From positions 6,148,812 through 6,212,811 of the forward strand of contig CM019714.1 in NCBI GenBank assembly GCA_009760885.1: a DNA stretch of 64,000 nt, written 5' to 3'. Origin of the DNA: Achatina immaculata. Taxonomy: Eukaryota > Mollusca > Gastropoda > Stylommatophora > Achatinidae. The position numbers and the translations under genes are program-made. Shown piece by piece: positions 1-10,612 of this stretch. The notes below the pieces were generated by a model. It was given only the letters and a program-made list of their open reading frames with translations, had not been told where the DNA came from and did no database searches. Each line of letters opens with the position of its first letter. Within the stretch, counting starts at the first letter, position 1.

Positions 1-28
1 ATCATCATAAACATCTTCAGGAGGCCAC

Positions 29-157
29 AAAACACCACCACATGATGACTATCACAGAACACCACCACATGATGACTATCACAAAACACCACCACATGAT
101 GACTATCACAAAACACCACCACATGACGACTGTTGCAAAAGACCACCATGTGATGAC
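29..157. repeat. 27-bp minisatellite
   Basis: About five head-to-tail copies of a unit containing CACCACATGATGACTATCAC. The last copies are diverged. It lies upstream of the first coding exon of the HDDC3-like gene. Confidence 0.9.
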
Positions 158-444
158 TTCCTACTACTAAATATAAATGGACAAGTCACAATTTTCCGTC
201 TCAGAACAGGATACAACTGACTCTGAAATCACGCAGTTCAGAGTTCAAGCTTGGCAGCTCTCACTTTTGTCCATGTGCCCGGATGCCTCAGTCTGTGCAA
301 CATGTCCTCCAAAACTACATCATCCATGAAACACTGAGAGAGCAATGAATAAGAAACAATTTTATTAAAAATTCATCTTTAATTTGAAAAAATTGATGAC
401 TGTGATATTCTTCTCCCCCCCACCCCCAGATTTAATTTATACGG
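158..444 (+). other. 5' flank of HDDC3-like gene, possible 5'UTR acceptor
   Basis: No coding signal is visible. A pyrimidine-rich run (C-rich, about 413-427) ends in CCCAG at 425-429, a plausible 3' splice site. The start codon at 445 may therefore lie in an exon preceded by an untranslated exon. An in-frame TAA sits four codons before the ATG, so the protein cannot extend upstream in this exon. Confidence 0.4.
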
Positions 445-607
445 ATGGCAGCGGCAGACAAATCAGCGGCGGCAGCAGCAGACAAACCAACCTCACAGGC
501 AAAACTATGTAAGGATATCATTCGGTGTGTCAACTATGCAGCTATCAAACATAAAGATCAGCGTCGTGATGATGAGCAACAGACCCCTTATGTCAATCAT
601 CCAATAG
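445..607 (+). CDS. HDDC3: HDDC3-like exon 1
   Basis: Encodes residues 1-54 plus one base. An Ala/Lys/Asp-rich N-terminus of about 17 residues (MAAADKSAAAAADK...) precedes the conserved helix and the TPYVNHPIG motif that carries the first metal ligand (His52). Donor is ATAG|GTACAT. The residue matching human Lys25 is Asp42. Confidence 0.88.
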
Positions 608-3600
608 GTACATCAAACTGTTGTGAATTCCATGTTGTATGTGTCAGAAAGCACGTAAAGAAACATTTAATCATTTATTGGTTTCACCATGTTTTTTTTT
701 TTAACTCATTGTCTACCATCCTCGTTATAGCTAGGTTTGTTTTGTTGCAGCGTGAAACCAGTGTACACGATTTATCTGCACATGTCTGGTGATCTTTCAT
801 AGTTCAATCCAAAGCGTGGCTAACAACCGAGTGAAATCGATGTTTTTAATTGAGAAATTTCAATATTTATTATGATTTCTGAGGCATAAGGACATGTCCT
901 ATGACCCGACCACTGTTCCTGAATGTACCCCAAGTACATCTAGACCTATTAAATGGACCGGAGAAGTAGTTAGAAGGTTATTTGAGACATTATTCCACCG
1001 CACGAGATCAGTTGAAAATTTAAGTAGATCTGGACATCGACGATGGTAAACATTGTACATCTAGGCATCACTGATGGTAAGCATTTCACAGTTATCAGCT
1101 ATAATCACCACACTACTTCTTTTTTCCTAAAAAAAAACTCTTCATTTATGAAGTCTTCTTACATTTACAGCTATTTTCATGCACAATATGTATACTTTTA
1201 AAGTGGAAATACTTTGTACATTCACTTTTACAACTATACCCCCTGTACATATCGAGACCTGCGCTTGTTGTGTGGCACAGATGGGAACGTCCGTGTTTTT
1301 TTTTCTGTGGCATGGGAAGAGTTAATGCTTCTTTTTAATGTGCTTTTTCCATGATGTCATTTTCTGACATGATCATTACCTGTCACTTAATCATGGTTTG
1401 AACATGTTATTTACTATTTTGATCACGGTGGTTTTGTTAATTCTTGCAGGGGTGGCATATATCCTTGTACATGAAGGTGGAATCTCTGATGTGTCAATTA
1501 TTCAGGTAAATTACTTGTGTGGAATCTTTGTTGGAGCTGGTTTTTCATAAGCTTTGACTACATGTAAGAAGGAATATGTCAGGAGCAAGTTATTCTGGGT
1601 CAGTGACTGCTAAGCCTTTTTCAAGCTCGTAGCATTCAGGTATAAAAGTGTAATTGTACTCACCTGATCCATCAGAACAAATAAATGGACTCTTCCAGTT
1701 TCCATGGCAGCACATACAGACTCCAGTGATTCTTAATTTTTTTTTTTTTTGTGTGTGGCCATGGACCCCCTTTACAAACTGAAAACAGCTGTGGACCCCC
1801 TTTCCAGGCTTACAATAAATGTATACCTCCTTTTTAGCTTGAGAACAGCTGCAGACCCCCTTTCCAACTTGAGAACAGCTGTGGACCCCCTTTCCAGCCT
1901 TAGAACAGATGTATACCCCCTTTCTAGCTTGAGAACAGCTGTGGACCCCCTTTCCAACCTGAGAACAGCTGTGGACCACCTTTCCAAACTGAGAACAGCT
2001 GTGGACCCCCTTTCCAGTCTTACAACAAATGTATACCTCCTTTCCAGCTTGAGAACGGCTGTGGACCTCCTTTCCTGCCTTACAACAAATTAGCTGAGTG
2101 GTTAGGCACTTGGTTTAATAATCTGGTGGTACCAGGTTCAGTCCCAGCAGCGGGATTTTTTTTCTGGTACACACCAAAATGGCCCGGGGTTCACCCAGCC
2201 TCTAAAAATGGGTACCAGATCTGGGAAGGTAAAGTGGCCAGGCGTGATACTGACCACATCACACTTTCATGTGCCGAAGGTCATGGAAAATACGGGCCTA
2301 ACACCGTATTCCCCAATATGCCTTAATGACATGGAAATGGGAATTTTACTGTTACCATTCCAGCTTGAGAACAGCTGTGGACCCCCTTTCCAGCTTGAGA
2401 ACAGCTGTGGACCCACTTTCCAGCTTGAGAACAGCTGTGGGCCCCTCAGTAAAGGTGGAGAAATAAATAGAGCCCAGATGATGCCAAGATTTTTTAAAAT
2501 CAAGTCAATCCATTTGCTGGTATGTGAACCCCCAAACATCCTTCTGTGAACTCTGTGGGGGTCCATGGACCCCATAGTAAGAACCACTGGTTTACAGTAT
2601 CTTTTGATAGTCACTGGGGTTTTTTTTTTTTTTTAAAGGATGAAAAAAAAAAGTATGAAATGAGTTGCCAGAGTGTTATTTTAACTTGTGCTGGCCAGAA
2701 TTCTGAGTTTGTTTTGGTCCTCTGATTTCTGCAGGCAGCGTTACTTCTTGGCACAATCGAGGAAGCAAATACAAGTTTTTACGAGCTTCAGGTTGAGTTT
2801 GGAGGTGATATTTCTTGTAAGTAAACATTGTCTGCAGCAGTTATTGTTTGAAAGTAGACAGATGTGTATGGTTTCATTTTACCACAAGAGTGGGGAAAGT
2901 GGGCAGAAAATAAGCGCATATAATTTAAGAACATCCAGTATTTCAACAAAAGCCTTTATAAAGAGCCATATCTCTCTGAACCTTAAGTGCCCAGGGCACA
3001 TGGGGCTTCCACAAGGGTTTTCCACAAATGCCTGTCCTTCGCCTTTTTTTCTGCTCTTGCCCAGGTGAGCCTTCTATTGCTCAACATCCTTTCTGTTGTT
3101 CTTCTCCATGTCTCTTTTGGTCTACCCTTACTTCTGCTCCCCTGTGGTGTCCATCTTAGTGCTATTTTTGGTAGTGAGTTGTCAGTCATTCGGAGCACAT
3201 GTCCCAACCATCGCCAGCGTCTTTCCTCAATAATTGTTGTCAGTGGTTTCATCTGCATTTCTGCTAATAAGATGTTATTTCTTATGGTGTTTGGCCAAAA
3301 TATTTTTCTAATTCTTCGTAAACATTTAGTCTGGAAAGAATTCAACTTGTTTTCTATGGTTTTGGTGATTTTCCAGCATTCACTTCCATAGAGTAGTACA
3401 ATTAGAACATTACTCTTAAATATCCTGATTTTCATATTTATGCTTAGTTTATTTGATTTCCATATATTCTGCAGCATTGCAAAAGCCTGGTTTGCTCTAG
3501 TAAGTCTGCTGTTGATGTCCTCTGTGCTGTCTCCATTTTCTACTACTCTGCTGCCAAGGTATACAAATTCGTTGACCTCCTCCACTAACTTATCTACTCT

Positions 3601-6600
3601 GAGTACATTTGTGTTGTTCACATTTTGCTTCATTAACTTTGTCTTTCCTACGTTGATCTTTAGTCCTATGTTGTTTGCATTCTGAGTTAGCTTGTTTATT
3701 TTATCTTGCATATCTTTGTGACTGCTTGATAATAGACAAATGTCGTCCCAAAGTCAAGGTCCTCCAGCACTGTGTCAGGGGTCCATTGTAATCCTCTGCT
3801 TTTGTCTGATGTTGCCTCCTTCATTAACCAGTCTACTGCCAAGATAAATAATGTTGGTGATAGTACACATCCCTGTTTCACTCCTGTTTGTACCCTAAAG
3901 CTGCTGGAGGTATGTTCTCCACAGATCACTTTGCACTGAAAACCCTCGTATAGGGCTTTGATTACATTAACTATTTTATGGGGGAGGCCATGCCATCTTA
4001 GGATTTTCCACAGTGCATCTTTGTTGACACTGTCAAAGGCTTTCTCAGATTCTATGAATAATGCATATGTTGTGCTATGCCACTCATTTGCCTGTTCTAA
4101 TATTTGTCTAAATACAAATATGTGGTCTATGCATGATCTTCCTTTCCTAAATCCTGCCATATACAGAAATAATATCAGATCAGTGCCATACTGATAGGCA
4201 TAGGTGGTCATCTCCATCTTGCTCGATCTTCCATGTCTTGAATCAATTTGGTTGTTGTTTTCACGCGAAACCATGCAGTCAGGCCATCTAGATATGTCTG
4301 TCTTCTTCGCCCTCTCTGTCTTTTGCCATTTACCTTTCTGGTCATGACCAGTTTTTTGAGACCATCATGTCTACTGATGTGTCTAGGATACACTGAGATT
4401 AGAATTAAGCACAAAAAAGAAGCAGGGATTAGCTGAGAAATGAGAGAGAGACAACCACAACAGAGGTACCACCTGGCAAACAACATCATGTCATGTTGGT
4501 TGGATCATGTCATGTTGTTTGGATAGTTGATGTGCAGTAAGGTGTTTTGTGGGTAGGGCATATGTTGTGTAAGCAGATGTTATGTAAGTGGGTTTGTTAG
4601 AAGAGTCTGTGTAAGTTAGATTATGTAAGTGGGTTTGTTAGAAGAGCCTGTGTAAGTTAAGGTTATGTAAGTGGATATGTCAGAAGAGTCTGTGTAAGTT
4701 AGATTATGTAAGTGGGTTTGTTAGAAGAGCCTGTGTAAGTTAGATTATGTAAGTGGATATGTCAGAAGAGGCTGTGTAAGTTAAGGTTATCTTCTTCTTC
4801 GTTCGCTTCTACCACAAAGATCGCCCCGTGATCCTACTGAATTTACTCCTGTAGTTCTCACAATAATCTCATTTGGGATGGAGGCTCAGCTTTGCGGGGC
4901 TTGGTGCTATATTCTCGGTGGGTCACAGAAGTGACATTGCATGACACTGTGGTTTTCGTTGCACCAGTTCAGTCTAGAGTTGGACTTTCTCACTGGAAAA
5001 CCTTCGCATGTTTTGGATATCGGTATATCCCTGCCGGGTGACAGGTGGTTGCCCATCCAGTCCAGGGTTGGACTTTCTCACTGGAAAAGCTTAATGTGAT
5101 TTGGATATAATATATCCCTGTTGGGTGAGAGGTGGTTGCCTATCTAGACTGCACTGATCCAGTGTTTCTGACTTCACCATTTTTTGGTTGCGACCGCTAC
5201 CCTTCCTGGTGGTGACCAGGATGGAGCTTTTGTCCAGGAGGACAAATTCTCGCCACTAGTGAGTTTCGCCCCTGGGTTAAACCAGTTTAGACGTATTATC
5301 CCAGTATGGGTGTATATAGGATGTGATCGACATCTAGAGCGGAGGTACCGTAATATGTGTAGCCATCAAGTTTCACCCCTGGGTTAAGCATATTTTTCCA
5401 GTATGGGTGTATATCGGACATGGCCGGCATCTAGAGTAGAGGTGCCATGGTATGAGTAGCCCTCACTGCAAGTCTACTGGCCATACCAATTAAATTTCAC
5501 CTAATCCTTTCCATCACCTTTTCCACTGCAGTGCCGTGCGGCAATCCCAGTCGCATTTTTATTCATTGGCCTGGAGGAATTTCACCCCAAGTCAGAAGAA
5601 TCTCGCCAGCAGAGTAGTTAAGGTTATGTAATTGGATATGTTAGAAGAAGCTGTGTAAGTTAAGGTTATGTAAGTGGATATGTTCTTCTTCGTTCACATT
5701 GTCTGTCTATATCTACAGTCCTGTCTCTTGGATAAATTTCAGTGTTTTTTGTAATTCATGTATGGAACCGTAGAGCTTATCTTCTTTAGTAGTTTCACTG
5801 GGCCAGTAATTATTTCTCAGTGTTTCATAGTTGGTGCATTGGATATGTTAGAAGAAGCTGTGTAAGTTAAGGTTATGTAATTGGATATTTTAGAAGAGTC
5901 TGTGTAGTTTCATTTCACACTACATGTGCTAAATTTTTCATGTTTCTTTTGAGGATTCATGGGAAGTGATAAATGTTGTCTGTTCTGTTGTTGTGCTCAT
6001 GATGTTGTCCCTGTGGCAAAAGTCTGCTCTTCTTGTCATCTACCACATATTCAGGTTATTATTTCCCAGTGCAAGGGTGTGACTGTGCTGTTTCTTCCAT
6101 GTGGTCAAAATCTTGAGTCAGGATAAAACTACTTGTAGCTTGTGCAATTATACAGTCTATGCAGTGCAAGTATACAAAGTCAAGTATACATAATGCAGGT
6201 ATACGTAGTGCAAAAAAAAAAAGCATTTTGTGGATTGCCATACAAATTTTCTGACATAATAAGTAGCAAGCATTAAAAAGTTTAGAAAATTTATAACATT
6301 CTCTAAGACCCTATATCATACTATTTGGCACTGTAGCATTCTAGGACCCTATAACATATACTATTTGACAGTGTAGCAGGACCCCATAACATACTATTGG
6401 ACACTATAACATTCTCTAAGACCCTATATCATACTATTTGGCACTGTAGCATTCTAGGACCCTATAACATATACTATTTGACAGTGTAGCAGGACCCCAT
6501 AACATACTATTGGACATTATAGCAAGCTGAGGAAGACCAAAACGAAGATGGCTGCAAGACATCGTTGACGATCTGCAAATGGATGCAGCAGCAGCAGGCC

Positions 6601-7990
6601 ATCTTGCTCACAATCGAGAGGCCTACAGGAGTGCTGTTTGGGAGGCAAAGTTCCACAAGGGACATGCAAATGAATGAATGAATGAGCAAGCTGGGGGAAA
6701 CCATAACTTACCCAGGGGGAAAAGTACAACATAGTCTGAGACACTGAAAGCTTTGGACTAAAACATTCTCTAGAACATTATAACAAACTGTGGGGAAAAT
6801 GTAGCAAACTTTAAGGCATTATAACATTCTCTAGGACATTATTACTTATAGATTCTGCTCTTGGACATTATAACAAACTTTAGAACATGGTAGCAGACCC
6901 TAGGACACTAGCAGACTTAATGAGACTGTCATTGTACAGTGTAATCCAGTAAGTCTCATTGTGCTGACAGATGTAATCTTCATTTTCAAGAATGCTGGGT
7001 GTTTTATAATGATGGGACATAGTTTATTTCTTATTTACAAAAGCATAGGTAGTTGGCCATCTTTAAATTTACTGTATTTCAAACATCTGACCGTTGAAGT
7101 CAATGTTGCAGTTGCTTAACACCCCCCCCCCCCCCCCCCCACATATGAAGTGGCCGTGTGGGGTTATCTCAATGACAGGGTCCCCCGTCCCCCCCCACAG
7201 AGCTCAAGCAGAACATCCAGAAGTAGACAGCAGCCGTTCCGGCTGATGTGCTGCTGCAGGCTATGACTTGGATGAAAAACAGAGCCAAAGAATCTTCTCC
7301 TCGAGCTGGTGAACATCTGAGGGATGTGATGTTCAAACCCTGAACTTTGTTATGAACCCCTGTATCTTGGGTATTACAAGCATTCTATTTTAAATGTGTT
7401 TTTTCCAGTCCTAGACAGCTGCATGTAAAATATGTCCCATCATTATGCAACATTCTATAGTTTTTCTCTCAGCAATTACTTTTTTTTTTTTTTTAACATG
7501 GCCAATGTAGGGTGGCAGTAACAGGTTTCCTTATTGTATTCTTTGTACATTTCTGCATTATTTGTTTGTATCTGTTGTCTAGATGCACCATTTCAGAAAG
7601 ACAGACTTTGTGAATGGTTTCAGATAGAATTTATAATGGTTTCAGACAGACAGACTTTGTGAATGATTTCGGTTACTCAGACTTCAAATTATTTCAGGTT
7701 TAGTGAGAGAGCTGACAGTCGATAAATCTCTGCCAAAACTGGAACGGAGACGGCAACAGATGGACAGGACGGCCCAGGTCAGTAGCAGGGCAAAAATAAT
7801 CAACCTGGCCCGAGAGTTGAGCTTGCTGAGGGAGCTGCGACGATCTGTGCCACTGGGCTGGTCAAAAGAGGAGGTACAGGAGCACTTTGAGTGGGCTGCG
7901 ATGTATGTGTCACAAATGTTCGGAACAAATTTGGGAATAGAATCAAGTTTACGTGATTTATTTTTAGAGAGGGGTATTATTATGACCTAA
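445..7990 (+). CDS. HDDC3: HDDC3/MESH1-like HD-domain protein, predicted pseudoenzyme (4 exons)
   Basis: Joined exons 445-607, 1450-1505, 2735-2816 and 7698-7990 give 594 nt (197 aa plus stop), with every junction GT-AG and in phase. The family (metazoan SpoT homologue MESH1) hydrolyses (p)ppGpp and NADPH in animal cells using a Mn-bound HD fold. Recognisable family blocks are TPYVNHPIG (res. 47-55), AALL (74-77), DKSLPKLERRR (109-119), LGWSKEEVQEHFEWAA, and a C-terminal LFLERGI. The alignment to the human protein has a constant offset of 17 residues. What is seen: H52 is kept, but the His-Asp pair is L78-G79, the expected Asp at 139 is Arg, and the expected Asn at 143 is Leu. E82 is kept. 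Frame, splice sites and the rest of the fold are intact, which argues against a simple dead copy. Inference: a non-catalytic or repurposed paralogue. The family call is secure; activity is not. Confidence 0.9.
608..1449 (+). other. HDDC3-like intron 1, no further feature
   Basis: AT-rich intron ending in TTCTTGCAG. I see no repeat array, transposon or coding signal in it. Confidence 0.6.
1450..1505 (+). CDS. HDDC3: HDDC3-like exon 2
   Basis: A 56-nt exon encoding GVAYILVHEGGISDVSIIQ (residues 55-73), matching the family helix after the NHPIG motif. Acceptor TTGCAG|GG, donor ATTCAG|GTAAAT, phase 1 to 0. Confidence 0.9.
1757..2440. repeat. 30-bp minisatellite interrupted by a SINE
   Basis: About eleven copies of a unit containing GAGAACAGCTGTGGACCCCC at 1757-2089 and three more at about 2357-2440. 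The gap is exactly a SINE insertion. The unit length is a multiple of three, so spurious open frames appear on both strands. Confidence 0.9.
2090..2356 (+). mobile_element. tRNA-derived SINE, copy 1
   Basis: The head has an A-box-like TAGCTGAGTGGTTAGG and a B box GGTTCAGTCCC. The body shares the blocks GGGTACC, GGCCAGGCGTGAT and GGAAAATACGGGC with the copies at 53.9 kb and 25.0 kb. It is inserted inside the 30-bp minisatellite in intron 2 of the HDDC3-like gene and is older (more diverged) than the 53.9-kb copy. Confidence 0.8.
2735..2816 (+). CDS. HDDC3: HDDC3-like exon 3 (His-Asp motif replaced)
   Basis: Encodes residues 74-100 plus one base. The family block is AALLHDTVEDT; here it reads AALLLGTIEEANT, so the His-Asp that defines HD proteins is Leu-Gly while the following Glu82 remains. 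The rest (ELQVEFGGDIS) is well conserved. Acceptor TTCTGCAG|GC, donor TTCTT|GTAAGT. Confidence 0.88.
2971..4158 (-). pseudogene. LINE family A copy 1, 5'-truncated reverse transcriptase
   Basis: Minus-strand reading frames give reverse transcriptase blocks in order: FRKGRSCIDHIFVFRQ, EKAFDSVNKDALWKIL, GVKQGCVLSPTLF, then the C-terminal region LLYGSECWKITKTIE and [12 protein letters not shown], ending near CALGT. A frameshift just before the FADD catalytic box disrupts it (reads DFGTTFVYY). The 3' end (left side) is GGCACTTAAGGTTC followed by a short GA tail. The 5' end stops abruptly at 4158 against an unrelated LINE tail. It lies in intron 3 of the HDDC3-like gene. Confidence 0.85.
4159..4392 (-). 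pseudogene. LINE family B C-terminal fragment
   Basis: The minus strand reads as a LINE C-terminus: GKRQRGRRRQTYLDGLTAWF, then DMEDRARWRAMTTYAYQYGTD. It abuts the truncated 5' end of LINE-A copy 1 with no gap, so the two form one artificial open frame. It has no catalytic domain. Confidence 0.65.
4791..5615 (-). mobile_element. Non-autonomous retroelement (~825 bp) with GAACGAAGAAGAAG tail
   Basis: The element ends on the minus strand in GCGAACGAAGAAGAAG. It is flanked by a 12-bp direct repeat AGTTAAGGTTAT (4779-4790 and 5616-5627). No coding domain is recognisable. It contains two related internal segments sharing GAGAAAGTCCAAC. The tail matches the RNase H LINE family at 42.2 kb, so it probably uses that LINE's machinery (inference). 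Confidence 0.65.
5685..5839 (-). mobile_element. LINE family E 3' end fragment
   Basis: The minus strand shows the extreme C-terminus and 3' end of the RNase H LINE (SIHELQKTLKFIQETGL, compare the similar block at 42.2 kb) ending in GTGAACGAAGAAGAAC. It is flanked by the 10-bp direct repeat TGGATATGTT (5675-5684 and 5840-5849), so this is a heavily 5'-truncated insertion. Confidence 0.7.
6295..6525. repeat. Two-copy 113-bp tandem repeat
   Basis: A 113-bp unit (containing CTCTAAGACCCTATATCATA and ACTATTTGACAGTGTAGCAG) is present twice head to tail, with related shorter blocks after it. Looser relatives with TAGGACATTATAACA continue to about 6910. Confidence 0.75.
6523..6690 (+). pseudogene. 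LINE C-terminal fragment with GAAT tail
   Basis: The plus strand reads GRPKRRWLQDIVDDLQ-like sequence, then AHNREAYRSAVWEAKF and a stop, followed by an (AATG)n tail. This is the usual form of a LINE C-terminus and simple-repeat 3' tail. The fragment is under 200 bp and is a different family from LINE A. Confidence 0.55.
6760..7697 (+). other. Rest of HDDC3-like intron 3
   Basis: No gene. It contains a poly-C run at about 7123-7140, a T run near 7480, and a short duplicated GACAGACTTTGTGAATG block near 7600-7660. It ends in the exon 4 acceptor TTATTTCAG. Confidence 0.6.
7698..7990 (+). CDS. HDDC3: HDDC3-like exon 4 and stop
   Basis: Encodes residues 101-197: LVRELTVDKSLPKLERRR, then SSRAKIINLARELSLLREL, then LGWSKEEVQEHFEWAA, ending RGIIMT and TAA. 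In active relatives the middle block reads KLVKLADKLYNLRDL; here the metal-binding Asp is Arg139 and the following Tyr-Asn is Ser-Leu. Acceptor ATTTCAG|GT, last codon 7985-7987. Confidence 0.9.
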
Positions 7991-8890
7991 AATGTATCTC
8001 GTATGTGCTGTGCAGATCTGTATAACTTCGAAGCTTGTTATTTTGCAGTAAGAGTGGATATTGTTATGTATTATTTTATATGCAAATGGGACTATAACTT
8101 AGAAGCTTGTTATTTTGCAGTAAGAGTATATGTATATAAAGTATATAAATGTTTTACATTTTATGCAAATAAGACTGTCAGAATGTCCTGAAATTTTGGT
8201 AATTTGTAGTCAGAACGTGTGTGTTATACTAGGTTTTGTGCAGACACAACTGCATTTTTTTTGTGGGTTGTTTCACGTAGTCAGCATTTAGAATATGTTA
8301 TGAATACAAGATCAGTGTATGCCGAGATGAAGACTGCTAGCGTAGATACAGACTGTTTCAGTTTAAAGATGTTGCTAAATCATTGACACCTAACTGATTT
8401 ATGCACAAGGAAATGGCCACGTGATGGTTGTGAAGTGAATGTCGAGAATTATATTTGCATGTAGTGGATACAATAGTTCATCGAATTTTTTTTCATCTTT
8501 ATTAATTGACATTCTCAATCTAAATGTGTTGTGGTTCATTATAGCTGACATGTTGGTGAAGATCTTGAAGACAGCCATGGAGTTGGATTGGGAGTGGGTA
8601 ATTTCTGAATTGCCAAGACATGCCCCTTGCAGGCTTCATCGCCAGAGAGCACGCAGGTCTGAAACCTGGTGACCAGGTGGCAGCTATATTAGTGGCCTGG
8701 TTTCATGAGCATATGAGAGTAGGATAAAGAGTAGGCTGTACTGGTTCCCTGACCATGCTGTCTCCATTGACGTCACACTAACTTCACTAATCTCACACTG
8801 TCTCCATTGACAACATACCATGTTATCTTTATTAACATCATCTTACCTGACCACATACTATCATTACTGAACATGCCATATTCACTGACT
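7991..8890 (+). other. 3' flank / probable 3'UTR of HDDC3-like gene
   Basis: No coding signal. A 33-bp block with AAGCTTGTTATTTTGCAGTA is present twice (about 8030-8060 and 8102-8132). I found no clear AATAAA close to the stop, so the transcript end is undetermined. Confidence 0.45.
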
Positions 8891-8912
8891 GAAACACAAG
8901 GTGTTGTTCCTG

Positions 8913-9078
8913 CAAGACATATCAGTGCCAAGTCTTGGTTATGTTGTTCATATAAGACATATCAACACCAAGTCTTGGTTATGTTGTTTGTATAAGACAT
9001 GACAACACCAAGTCTTGGTTATGTTGTTCGTACAAGACATATCAACAAGTCTTGGTTAAGTTGTTCACAGAAAACAAC
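8913..9078. repeat. 40-bp minisatellite
   Basis: Four copies of a unit with AAGTCTTGGTTATGTTGTTC and AAGACATATCAACACC; the last copies are shortened. Confidence 0.85.
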
Positions 9079-9454
9079 ATCATCACCAAGTCTTTGCTTT
9101 GTTTCACCAAGTTTTGGTGTACTTCACATGCACAATGCGACATTACTACCACATTTTGATCTTTGTTATTTAAAATAGGATATATGCCAGAGGGCACAAA
9201 CTAAAGTACCTAACACTTGTTCTTCTCATAGACATAAAGATACCTGTTATTATAACAAAATAACATGTACTTGTTGCATACATGAAGATATGCAGTTTGT
9301 ATCTATATGTGTATGTGTGTTTCTATACTTAAAACATATTTTTGTAGTTTTTTATGAAAGCATTTTATCTGCTAGGCTGTAAGATATCACTTTTTCAGTG
9401 CACTATGAAGATAAATCATGAATTTATTGCACTTTTTTTTTTTTTTCTCACATG

Positions 9455-9715
9455 GGACATGTATTTTTTGCTTACATGAAAACTTATATTTGCTGCTTAC
9501 ATGAAAACTGATATTTGTTGCTTACATGAAAATATGTATTTGTTGCTATTTGAAAGCATGCATTTGCTTACATGAAAATCTCTATTATTTACTTACATTG
9601 GAACCTGTATTGTTTGTTTACATGAAAACTTATATATGTTTGCTTACATAAAAACATGTTTGTTGTTGCTTACATGAAAAGATATTTATTTGCTGACATG
9701 AAAACATTTGTTGTA
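9455..9715. repeat. Degenerate 25-30 bp repeat
   Basis: About nine diverged copies of a unit with TTGCTTACATGAAAAC. The array is old compared with its neighbours. Confidence 0.75.
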
Positions 9716-10162
9716 AATGTTTTGCTGAAGAAAATATTTACAAGGCTGCAGGTTTAGAAGCATCAGGTAACTCAACATCTCAGGAAAGTTTACCTTTGTG
9801 CGCACACATTTAAAATTAAAATTTCTATGACAGACAAGCAGTAGCAGTGTTATAGAACTGTACCTTGCTGAATTTATACTGGTTGTTATGTGTCTGTATC
9901 TAACATATGACAAGATCCACTTTTGTGTACTACAGTTTTCTTCTTTCTTTAAGATGTAGGGAAAGTTTTGTTGTCAGAGTAAAGTTTGGTTTGTTTTTTT
10001 TTTTTTTTTGTTCTCAGACTCTGACAGCAGTCTGCGGTCATCTGCTCTGATCCATTAGTCCCTGTCTGTCACAAAGATCTGCTTGGACAGGCTGCTTCTA
10101 TGTTTCCTTGGATTTGAGTTTAGCTTTGTTTTGACATTCATTTTTATAGAACAATCTTAAAT
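9716..10162. other. No gene recognised
   Basis: AT-rich sequence with a T run near 9995. I see no gene, transposon domain or array. Confidence 0.5.
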
Positions 10163-10612
10163 CAGTAGCCAGCAGTGACCAGTCATAGACAAAGTAGTTT
10201 GTTGTTGTTTGAGTCAGTAGCCAGCAGTGACCAGTCATAGACAAAGTGGTTTGTTGTTGTTTGAGTCAGTAGCCAGCAGTGACCAGTCATAGACAAAGTG
10301 GTTTGTTGTTGTTTGAGTCAGTAGCCAGCAGTGACCAGTCATAGACAAAGTGGTTTGTTGTTGTTTGAGTCAGTAGCCAGCAGTGACCAGTCATAGACAA
10401 AGTGGTTTGTTGTTGTTTGAGTCAGTAGCCAGCAGTGACCAGTCATAGACAAAGTAGTTTGTTGTTGTTTGAGTCAGTAGCCAGCAGTGACCAGTCATAG
10501 ACAAAGTGGTTTGTTGTTGTTTGAGTCAGTAGCCAGCAGTGACCAGTCATAGACAAAGTGGTTTGTTGTTGTTTGAGTCAGTAGCCAGCAGTGACTAGTC
10601 ATAGACAAAGTA
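10163..10612. repeat. 52-bp minisatellite
   Basis: Nine near-identical copies with a 52-bp period; the unit contains CAGTAGCCAGCAGTGACCAG and GTTTGTTGTTGTTTGAGT. High copy identity points to recent homogenisation. Confidence 0.93.

Larger units (their letters stand above)
4550..5915. repeat. 42-bp minisatellite split by two insertions
   Basis: The unit contains GTAAGTGGATATGTTAGAAG and TGTGTAAGTTAAGGTTAT. Array segments are at about 4550-4790, 5616-5684 and 5840-5915. The interruptions are two mobile elements at 4791-5615 and 5685-5839, each bounded by duplicated array sequence. Confidence 0.85.

Noticed and set aside
1590..1740. Possible minus-strand exon (CMCCHGNWKSPFICSDGSG followed by GTGAGT)
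   Set aside because: A donor-like site and an open frame exist, but no family match and no partner exons; it lies in an intron on the opposite strand.
3000..3700. Plus-strand frames over LINE A (for example 2987-3391)
   Set aside because: Antisense shadows of the minus-strand LINE coding sequence; the same shadow appears at every LINE-A copy.
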